Position numbers and translations under genes: made by a program. Of a stretch of 64,000 bases of DNA, positions 57,920-64,000 are shown in pieces. This DNA is from Bog-877 sp050734135 (GTDB lineage: Bacteria > Chloroflexota > Dormibacteria > Aeolococcales > Bog-877): the NCBI GenBank assembly GCA_050734135.1, contig JBOHUG010000070.1:1-64000 (forward strand). Reading direction: 5' to 3'. The notes beneath the pieces are model-generated. The model did not search any database and was not told the DNA's origin. It saw only the letters and a list, made by a program, of their open reading frames with translations. How positions within the stretch are numbered: the first letter of the stretch is position 1; each line of letters begins with the position of its first letter.

Positions 57920-57950
57920 GACCCCGGTGGAGCTAGGCCCCACCGGGGTC
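57920..57950 (-). other. strong hairpin in the imuA' 5' leader
   Basis: GACCCCGGTGG (57920-57930) and CCACCGGGGTC (57940-57950) form an 11-bp perfect stem with a 9-base loop. It lies between the LexA-controlled promoter and the imuA' start, so it would be the very 5' end of the mRNA. No U-tract follows on the minus strand, which argues against a terminator; transcript stabilisation or a further control step is possible. Confidence 0.55.
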
Positions 57951-57956
57951 TCTCGA

Positions 57957-57985
57957 ATTGTACGAACGCCTGTTCGATAAAGCAA
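57957..57985 (-). promoter_or_regulatory. LexA-controlled promoter of the imuA'-imuB operon
   Basis: Minus strand TTGCTT (57985-57980), a 17-base spacer, and TACAAT (57962-57957). The spacer contains CGAAC-AGGC-GTTCG (57976-57963), an exact LexA box of the same form as that before dnaE2. This is a textbook arrangement for repression by occlusion. The same box lies 156 bases upstream of the divergent HU-like gene. Confidence 0.9.
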
Positions 57986-58131
57986 GCCGGCTCGGGAGCG
58001 CCGCAGAAGGCTTGGCAAAGCCCGGGAAAGCGCGAGCACTCCGCTACGAAACTGCGAAACCGCCCACCTTTTCCTTAGTATTCGTGCGTCGCCTTAACAG
58101 TCTCAGTTTGTCCACAGGGAGGTGCTCATCC

Positions 58132-58479
58132 ATGAATCGCCGCGAGTTGGCCAAAGACCTGCAAAATCGCATCCAATTCGAGAACGAGGATGGTAAGCAG
58201 GAGCCATTTTTCTCAAGTTTTATGCTCGCCGACGACACCCTCAAGCTGATCTTCCAGATCATCGGTGGCGAGCTCCAGGGCGGCGGTGAGGTCTCCATCG
58301 CCGGCTTCGGTCGCTGGAAGGTCCGCCAGACTGCGGCCGGGCTGAGGCGCAACCCCCAGACCCAAGAGATGGTTCGGGTACCCGCCTCTCAGAAGGTGCG
58401 TTTTTATCCCTCTACTGCCCTCAAGGCGGCTGTGGCCGGCAAGTCGACCGCCCGTCGTCGTACCAGCAAGCGCGCCTGA
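58132..58479 (+). CDS. HU-family DNA-binding protein
   Basis: A 115-residue bacterial histone-like protein from ATG 58132 (AGGGAGGT upstream). MNRRELAKDL and ISIAGFGRW-type strand EVSIAGFGRWKVRQTAAGLRRNPQTQEMVRVPASQKVRFYPSTALKAAV are HU/IHF features; the flexible-arm signature RNPxTG is RNPQTQ. A basic C-terminal tail (KSTARRRTSKRA) adds DNA affinity. An insert-like acidic stretch (FENEDGKQEPFFSSF) early in the protein is atypical. A -10-like TAGTAT lies 51 bases upstream. Divergent from imuA'; link to the SOS block unproven. Confidence 0.88.
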   Translation: MNRRELAKDLQNRIQFENEDGKQEPFFSSFMLADDTLKLIFQIIGGELQGGGEVSIAGFGRWKVRQTAAGLRRNPQTQEMVRVPASQKVRFYPSTALKAAVAGKSTARRRTSKRA

Positions 58480-58506
58480 GCTTGCGGTCCTAGCCGGCAG
58501 CCGATC

Positions 58507-59436
58507 TTGCGGGTAGCCGTCGTCGGGGGTACCGGTTTCGTCGGAAGCCATCTGGTGCCCCAGCTGCTGCGAGCCGGGCACGAGGTCAGAGTGGTCGGGC
58601 GCGGCGTGCGCTCGGCCACTCTCCCGCCCGGGCTGGTCCCCACCTTTGGGGATGTGCTCAGTGGGGAGGGTCTGGAGTCTGCCTTCCAGTCTGCCGACGT
58701 GGTGGTCAATCTGGTGGCGGTGATACGTGAACAAGGGCTGCAGACTTTCGACGCGGTCAATGCCCAAGGCACGGAAAACGTGGTCGCGGCAGCCGCCCAG
58801 GCAGGCGTCAGACGACTGGTCCAGTTCAGCGCGATCGGAGCTGACCCGGACCCCAAATTCCCATATTTGCTGAGCAAATGGCGGGGCGAGCAGGCGGTCA
58901 CCGCCAGCGCAAGGGAGTGGGTGGTGGTCCGCTCCTCCACCATCTTCGGTGAGGGGGAGGGATTCTTCACCCTGCTGGCCAAGGCGATCTCCCTGCCGGC
59001 CCCCTTTCTGATCATCCCCGGCGACGGAACAGCGATCTTCCAGCCGATCCACGCGGACGATGTCGGGCGCTGTCTGCTGGCGACGGTGGAGGATCCCGAG
59101 CGCTCCGGGAGGATCTACGAAGTGGGCGGTCCCGACCAGGTGAGCCTGGAGGAAATCACGATGGCGGTAGCCCAGGCCATCGACAAGGAGTGGTTCGGGA
59201 TCTCTAAACGAAAGCCATTGCACCTGGATCCCCGCATGATCCTGCCCGCGGCCTTGGTGATGGACAAGCTGCTGCCCCGCCCGTTGGTCACTCCCCAGCA
59301 GTTGAATATGCTGGCCAAACCCAATGTCACTCGGGTGGACGCGGTCCAGACCGAATTCGGGTTCGCGCCCCGTCCGATGTGGGGCAATCTCGGCTACCTG
59401 AAGCGACCCAGCAGGTGGCCCAAGCTGGCCGCCTGA
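58507..59436 (+). CDS. NAD(P)-binding SDR-like protein (complex I NDUFA9 type)
   Basis: A 309-residue atypical/extended SDR: VAVVGGTGFVGSHLVPQLLRAGHEV Rossmann start, VVNLVAVIREQG, FSAIGADPDPKFPYLLSKWRGEQAV (the Y-x3-K pair is YLLSK) and FQPIHADDVGRCLL. It matches the NAD(P)H-binding family that includes the complex I NDUFA9 subunit and related reductases. TTG start. The actual reaction is not predictable. Confidence 0.83.
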   Translation: MRVAVVGGTGFVGSHLVPQLLRAGHEVRVVGRGVRSATLPPGLVPTFGDVLSGEGLESAFQSADVVVNLVAVIREQGLQTFDAVNAQGTENVVAAAAQAGVRRLVQFSAIGADPDPKFPYLLSKWRGEQAVTASAREWVVVRSSTIFGEGEGFFTLLAKAISLPAPFLIIPGDGTAIFQPIHADDVGRCLLATVEDPERSGRIYEVGGPDQVSLEEITMAVAQAIDKEWFGISKRKPLHLDPRMILPAALVMDKLLPRPLVTPQQLNMLAKPNVTRVDAVQTEFGFAPRPMWGNLGYLKRPSRWPKLAA

Positions 59437-59503
59437 GCCGCTCCGCCCGGCTGGTATCGGCCGGTTCGACAGGATTCACCATGCATCGCCAGGAGGGACC
59501 AGC

Positions 59504-59842
59504 GTGGCCGACGCGGAGCTGACACCTGAAGAGATAATCGACCAGATTCCCGCCGCTTTTCAAGCTGACAAGGCGGCCGGGCTGGACTCGACCTTCCAGT
59601 TCGACATCACCGGGTCTCAGGGTGGCCAGTGGTACGCCGCGATCAGAGACTCGCAGTGCCAGGTCACGGCGGGGACCAAAACTGACGCCGCCATCACCAT
59701 CACCATCAGTGACGAGAATTTCATCAAACTGATCACCGGGAAACTCGACGGCACCATGGCCTTCATGACCGGCAAGCTCAAGCTCAAGGGGGACATGGCA
59801 CTGGCGATGCGCCTGTCCGGGCTCTTCCGGTTGCCCGACTAG
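59504..59842 (+). CDS. SCP2 sterol-binding domain protein
   Basis: A 112-residue single-domain SCP2 protein with GTG start and GGAGGG upstream: ELTPEEIIDQIPAAFQADKAAGL, FQFDITGSQGGQWYAAIRDSQ, TDAAITITISDENFIKLITGKLDGTMAFMTGKLKLKGDMALAMRL. The fold binds sterols, hopanoids or acyl-CoAs in a hydrophobic tunnel. Its stop overlaps the convergent helicase gene by four bases. Confidence 0.92.
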   Translation: MADAELTPEEIIDQIPAAFQADKAAGLDSTFQFDITGSQGGQWYAAIRDSQCQVTAGTKTDAAITITISDENFIKLITGKLDGTMAFMTGKLKLKGDMALAMRLSGLFRLPD

Positions 59843-62800
59843 CTTGGGGCGGATTCCAGTCGGCGCTCGGGGCAGCGCTCAAGGAACGGACAGCTGTCGC
59901 AAGGACGGTTCGGATAGTCCGCAACTGCTCGATAATCTCCCGCCTGCATTCTCTCTGCCGCTGTCCGGGCCCAACTGAGTGCCGCTTCCCGGTCCTGCGG
60001 CCCGCTGGGCACCGGAATGAGTTCGCCAGTGCGGAGCATGGCGATCGCGGTCTCGGGCGCCTGCAGGGGCTCACCGAGGACACCAGCCGAGACCGCCGCG
60101 GCGTAGAGCTGAAGTTGGCGGAAGCAGTCGGTCCGTTCGGCGTCGGTGAGCCGCAGGTTGGTCTTGTAATCGATGATCAGTAAGCCGCCGCCGTGGCGGC
60201 GGGCGATCCGATCTATCACCCCCACCAAGGGGGGACCGCCGGTGTCCGACCAGCCGGACCAACTGAAACCAAATTCCGTCGCGACTGTGGGCAGTGCCGC
60301 GACCGGTCCGGCAAGATAGAGGCGCAACATCACCTCCGCAGCCGCCCGCTGCTCGCCGTCCAGCGACTCGGAGACTCCCGCCAGGGCCGCCAGCGCCTCG
60401 GGCACGGTGGCGGCCCTGGCAGGAGCGTCGCCGTGCAGCCGCTCCAGCACCTGGTGCACCGCGACCCCCAAATCAAGAGCCTGTTCGCGACCCCGAATCG
60501 CGGCCGGGGAGCCCTGGCTCGGGTCGCCAGAGAGGGGCTGCTCGAAGCCGGGAAAGTGAGCGAGGTACTGATACCAATACTGACGCGGGCACCGCTGAAG
60601 TACCTCGAGAGCGGTGAAGCTGATCTGCTCCGGCTGGGGCGTCCCTTCCGTCGCCTCGGCCCGCATGGCCGAGATCTGCGCCCAGCGTTGGCGCAGTCTG
60701 AGAACGGAGGCCTGAGGGGGGGGAATCACCGCATTGGAGCCGATCGGTGGCCCCGAGGCGGCTGCCGTGCTGGCCCAGGGAAGCCCTCCCAACTGCTCGA
60801 ACAAGGGCCATTCCTGAGCCCAGTCCGGTGAACCAGCCGCGGCCCCGGCCAGCTCTACAAACTCCCCCGCCTTGCCTGGTCGGGTGGTGGTCACGACCAG
60901 CAGGTCGCGAGCTCTGGTCATCGCCACATAGACCAGCCGACGCCGCTCCTCACGATCGACGGCCGCAGCGGGGCTGGCCTTCCACCGCTTGAAGGCCCCG
61001 GTCTGCACCCCGCCGATCCGGGTGCACATGACCGCACCCTGCTCCCGGTCCCAGAGGACCGCGTCCTGGCTCCGGGGATGGTACGGGCGGCAATCGGCGA
61101 GAAAGACGACTCGCCACTCCAGTCCCTTGGCCCGGTGAACGGTGCTGAGGGTGACCAGATCCTCGTCGGTCTGTGCCGGAGGCTCCGCTGTTTTGGCATC
61201 GGCTTGCATCAACTCCAGCCGGGCGAGCAGGCCATCGAGGCTCAGCCAACGGTCTGGGGACTCCGCCTGCCAGACCACGCGCTGGAGCTCCCGCAGCGAC
61301 GCCAGTCCTCGCCGGCCCAGCGAGTCACCAGCCCGAACCCGGGCCTGCTGCAATTGCAACAGCCCGCTGGCAGCCAGCGCTTGCGCCATCAGTTCACCGG
61401 CCGGAGCCGTCCGCGCCGCTCCTCGCAGGTCGTCCACCACCCCAAGCAGCCGACCCGCCCGCAGCTGCCAGGCGCGCTCCCAGCCGGGAGCACCACGCTC
61501 CAGGTGGACCCGGAGCCGTCCCGCCAAAGGGCGGTCCCGCGCGCTTCGGTGGGCTCGCAGCGCAAGGACTGCGCGGTCCGGGATCCGACCCACCTGGCAC
61601 TGCAGTACGCGCAGGCAAGCCAAGTCGTCTCTCTCGTCCGCGGCCAGCCGGAGGAAGGCCAAGGCGTCTCTGACCTCGGGTCGATCCAACAGGCCCCCGG
61701 TCGCCGTATGAAATGGGATGTCGCGGCGACGTAGGGCCTCCTCTAAGAGGGACCCGATCCGACTGTGGGTGTAAGCGAGGACGGCCATCTCGCGCCAGAG
61801 GACCTCCTCGTGGCTGCCGTCGGGAAAGGTGATCCCCTGGCGGTGGATCAACTCCAGAGCGGACGCAATTGCCTCTGCTTCGTGGGCGGGATCCAGAACC
61901 GCCGCCACCCAGACCGGGAGCGGACTCTCCGCACTGCGGGCTGCCGCCATCGGCTCATCGGCCGCGAAGTTGGGGTCGGCCTTGATGACGTAGTCAGCGG
62001 CGGCCAGGATCGAGACCCTGGAGCGGTGGTTGCGAAACAGCCCAAACGGTCGTCCCGGCGCCTCGGCCATGATCCCCGGCTTGGCATCGCGAAAGGCGTA
62101 GATCGACTGCCGGGCATCACCCACCATGAACAGGATCCTGTGGTCGGGGCCCGCCAACTCGTGAACCAGAGATTCCTGGAGGGCACTGGTGTCCTGGTAC
62201 TCGTCGACGATCAGAAGGCGAAAGTGGTTCCGGCACCAATTCAGCAGCGCCGGAGAACGGCGCAGAGCCCGCAGACCCTCCCGCAACAGACCGTCGAAAT
62301 CCAGGGCTCCCCGCACGCCCAGCCGGCGTTCGTACTCCCGCCAGACTGAAGTGGTCAAGGAGAGCGATGCGCGATGCCAGTCCAGCTCCTCGGGTTGGTC
62401 TCCCAGAGCTGGCCAGCTCGCATAGGCGGCCTGTGACGCCCTCGCGCACTCCTCTGGTCCCAGCTCGGTGGACCGGAGCCGGGAGACTGCGCGCGCCGCG
62501 CCATCGAGCAATCCCAGGACGGTTTGTGGATCGGGCTCAGGCGGAAGTTGCCGGAGCCAGGAGGATGGTCCGGACGCCTCGCCCCGCACCTGGCCCACCG
62601 CCTCTTCCATCACCATCCCTGCGGCCACCTCATCGATGAGCTCGAGGTCCCGGGGAACCCCGGCCAGGTAGGCGCGCTCAGCCAGCAGACGCCGGACCAC
62701 CTGGTGAAACGTGCCAATCCAGGCTCCGTCGAGAGCGGCAGCAGTGGCGTCTGCCGGGACCAGCTGGGCTTCGATCATCACCGCCAGCACCTTCTGGCGC

Positions 62801-63024
62801 AGCTCGACCGCGGCCCGTTCCGTGAAGGTCACCGCCGTGATCTGATCCACCGGCAATTCGCCAGCCAAGGCGGCTGCGTAGAGCCAGGCCATGGTGGTGG
62901 TCTTTCCGCTGCCAGCCGCGGCCACCACCTTGATCGGGCCTTGACCGAGTTGCTGAATCACTTCGTACTGAGCTGGGGTCAGCGCCTGTTGGGCCCGTTC
63001 CCAGAAGGCGGTACCCTGGCTCAT
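59839..63024 (-). CDS. UvrD-type helicase with C-terminal RecB-like nuclease (AdnB-like)
   Basis: A 1061-residue SF1A helicase: Walker A VAAAGSGKTTTM, motif Ia TFTERAAVELR, Walker B LLIVDEYQDTS, motif III VGDARQSIYAFR, motif V VHRAKGLEWRVVF and motif VI YVAMTRARDLL. From ~800 comes a PD-(D/E)XK nuclease: GVIDRIAR and LIIDYKTN with active-site Asp and Asp-x-Lys. Four cysteines (QRCPRQYW and CDSCPFLERC) form the expected 4Fe-4S cluster. Length and the tandem, 4-base-overlapping partner fit the AdnAB end-resection complex rather than AddAB. Confidence 0.9.
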   Translation of the reverse strand: MSQGTAFWERAQQALTPAQYEVIQQLGQGPIKVVAAAGSGKTTTMAWLYAAALAGELPVDQITAVTFTERAAVELRQKVLAVMIEAQLVPADATAAALDGAWIGTFHQVVRRLLAERAYLAGVPRDLELIDEVAAGMVMEEAVGQVRGEASGPSSWLRQLPPEPDPQTVLGLLDGAARAVSRLRSTELGPEECARASQAAYASWPALGDQPEELDWHRASLSLTTSVWREYERRLGVRGALDFDGLLREGLRALRRSPALLNWCRNHFRLLIVDEYQDTSALQESLVHELAGPDHRILFMVGDARQSIYAFRDAKPGIMAEAPGRPFGLFRNHRSRVSILAAADYVIKADPNFAADEPMAAARSAESPLPVWVAAVLDPAHEAEAIASALELIHRQGITFPDGSHEEVLWREMAVLAYTHSRIGSLLEEALRRRDIPFHTATGGLLDRPEVRDALAFLRLAADERDDLACLRVLQCQVGRIPDRAVLALRAHRSARDRPLAGRLRVHLERGAPGWERAWQLRAGRLLGVVDDLRGAARTAPAGELMAQALAASGLLQLQQARVRAGDSLGRRGLASLRELQRVVWQAESPDRWLSLDGLLARLELMQADAKTAEPPAQTDEDLVTLSTVHRAKGLEWRVVFLADCRPYHPRSQDAVLWDREQGAVMCTRIGGVQTGAFKRWKASPAAAVDREERRRLVYVAMTRARDLLVVTTTRPGKAGEFVELAGAAAGSPDWAQEWPLFEQLGGLPWASTAAASGPPIGSNAVIPPPQASVLRLRQRWAQISAMRAEATEGTPQPEQISFTALEVLQRCPRQYWYQYLAHFPGFEQPLSGDPSQGSPAAIRGREQALDLGVAVHQVLERLHGDAPARAATVPEALAALAGVSESLDGEQRAAAEVMLRLYLAGPVAALPTVATEFGFSWSGWSDTGGPPLVGVIDRIARRHGGGLLIIDYKTNLRLTDAERTDCFRQLQLYAAAVSAGVLGEPLQAPETAIAMLRTGELIPVPSGPQDREAALSWARTAAERMQAGDYRAVADYPNRPCDSCPFLERCPERRLESAPS

Positions 63025-64000
63025 AGCTCGGGCCCCGGGGCCGGGAACTGGCCGCCGACGGAATTCTCCCCGTCACACCAGAGGGCCATCGGGCAGCCGT
63101 TCCGACCATCGCGGCAGGTGCGCAGGGAGTGCCGCGGCTGGGCCGGGAAGTGCCCTTCTCGGATCACTTGGGCCAGACCGTCGAGCTCCGCCTCGATCCG
63201 GTCCAGCTCCCCCTCCGACAAGGTGCCCGGTCCTCCGGGATCGTCGCCGGCGACGATCCGAAAGCCGGTGGCCACGATCGGGTTGGGATCCCTCGGCCCG
63301 GGATCCCTGCCGACGTACCAGTTGCGTACCCGCGTCGGCAATCGGTCGCCCAGATGTTCGGAGAAGGCCCCGGTCCGGGCCGCGATCTGGTAGATGGGAA
63401 GCTGCCACTGCTGGGGCCCCTCAGGAGGGTCACCGAACACCTCGGAGCGTAGCTCCCGCTCGCTGGTCGGGTTCCCGGAGGTCTTGTAGTCGAGGAGCTC
63501 GATCTCCCCGTCCGGATGACGCCAGAGCGCATCCACCTTGCCGCGCAGCTGCCAGCCCTCCTCGGGGAGGTCAAAAGAAACCTCCTCGGCAATGGGTCGC
63601 CCCACCTGGGCGGTACCGGCGGCCACTATCTGGCGCCCCCAGCGGGCAACCATTCGCTCCAGCCAGAGCTGGACATAGACGATCTGAAGGGGATCATCCA
63701 GGTCAGCGCGGACCGCCGGCATCAGCTGCTCCCGCACCAGCCGACCCGCTATCTCGCTGAATACCGATGAAGTCCCCTCCCAGCTATCCCGTTGCCGATA
63801 CATGAGCTCCAGCAGTCGGTGGACCTGGGATCCGAGCGTGAGGTTCACATTCGGCTGACCCTCAGAGACCAGCATCTGCGCCAGGTACTGCCGAGGACAA
63901 GCCAGCCATGCCGCGATGGAGGTGGCACTGAGCGAGAGCGGGCTACCCAACATCGCCGCACCTTCGGAGACCGGATCCCAGGGGGCCACCGCCTGGCGCA
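63021..64000 (-). CDS. RecB-like nuclease region of an AdnA-like gene (partial, leaves window)
   Basis: The first 322 readable residues up to a possible GTG at 63989, but the frame continues past the window edge (codons ...RQAV), so this is most likely the C-terminal part of a larger helicase-nuclease. LSLSATSIAAWLACPRQYLAQ starts the nuclease; GKVDALWRHPDGEIELLDYKTSG is the active site (Asp and Asp-x-Lys); CRDGRNGCPMALWC plus the earlier cysteine form the Fe-S cluster. Its stop overlaps the AdnB-like start (ATGA). Confidence 0.8.
   Translation of the reverse strand, partial: RQAVAPWDPVSEGAAMLGSPLSLSATSIAAWLACPRQYLAQMLVSEGQPNVNLTLGSQVHRLLELMYRQRDSWEGTSSVFSEIAGRLVREQLMPAVRADLDDPLQIVYVQLWLERMVARWGRQIVAAGTAQVGRPIAEEVSFDLPEEGWQLRGKVDALWRHPDGEIELLDYKTSGNPTSERELRSEVFGDPPEGPQQWQLPIYQIAARTGAFSEHLGDRLPTRVRNWYVGRDPGPRDPNPIVATGFRIVAGDDPGGPGTLSEGELDRIEAELDGLAQVIREGHFPAQPRHSLRTCRDGRNGCPMALWCDGENSVGGQFPAPGPEL

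Noticed and set aside
57920..57950. Hairpin read as a rho-independent terminator
   Set aside because: No T-run follows the stem on either strand in the right place, and on the minus strand it lies between promoter and gene.

Overview
The window is a high-GC, gene-dense piece of a bacterial chromosome with no transposases, phage genes or CRISPR arrays in view. Short gaps, many 4-base ATGA/GTGA/TTGA gene overlaps, frequent GTG/TTG starts, a menaquinone-type UbiE/MenG methyltransferase, a DDN-like (deazaflavin-type) reductase, Gram-positive/actinobacterial-type LexA boxes (CGAAC-N4-GTTCG), an ImuA'/ImuB/DnaE2 mutasome and an AdnAB-like helicase-nuclease pair point to a Terrabacteria lineage: Actinomycetota or a neighbour such as Dormibacterota/Chloroflexota. 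No rRNA or marker phylogeny is available, so this placement is inference.

Layout. 1-4.4 kb: a 5'-damaged methyltransferase, a DUF488 protein and a phenolic-lipid-type cluster (ICMT-like methyltransferase converging on a type III polyketide synthase and a flavoprotein). 4.5-8.5 kb: cystathionine beta-synthase and gamma-lyase/synthase, then RsgA preceded by a 24-codon ORF with a strong ribosome binding site. 8.6-15.5 kb: DDN-like reductase, APC permease, a degraded DUF2268-like lipoprotein, CorA, MoaA and an HpnH-type radical SAM enzyme. 15.6-18.7 kb: a metal cassette of MerR regulator, a permease carrying four tandem YHS domains, and CsoR with a near-ideal operator over the permease promoter; a structured, T-box-like leader without a downstream gene follows. 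19-30.3 kb: a large cyclase/AAA/TPR regulator, tRNA-Gln, lipid and CoA enzymes, aquaporin, an MBL hydrolase and two membrane proteins. 30.35-31.6 kb: mostly non-coding, with a 43-residue Cys-rich small protein and tRNA-Thr. 31.7-37.3 kb: a chaperone operon dnaK - alpha/beta hydrolase - clpB. 38-42.2 kb: a secreted GH5 glycosidase facing two Gfo/Idh/MocA oxidoreductases, one fused to a ThuA domain. 42.2-48.2 kb: MaoC hydratase, ubiE/menG with a nucleoside phosphorylase, an EEP hydrolase, membrane protein, thioredoxin-fold protein and a GT2-GtrA-GAF-like fusion. 48.2-58 kb: DNA damage tolerance (dnaE2; imuA'-imuB-small protein), each under its own LexA box, with a DUF429 protein, an MFS permease and ftsH between. 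58.1-64 kb: HU-like protein, NAD(P)-binding protein, SCP2 protein and the adnAB-like pair, the last gene leaving the window.

Two blocks work as units. The SOS block is a split mutasome: the polymerase gene and the accessory operon lie about 6 kb apart, both preceded by the same 14-base LexA site. The metal block couples a two-regulator arrangement to a permease whose C-terminal tail is four YHS modules spaced exactly 59 residues apart; this is the most unusual architecture in the window.
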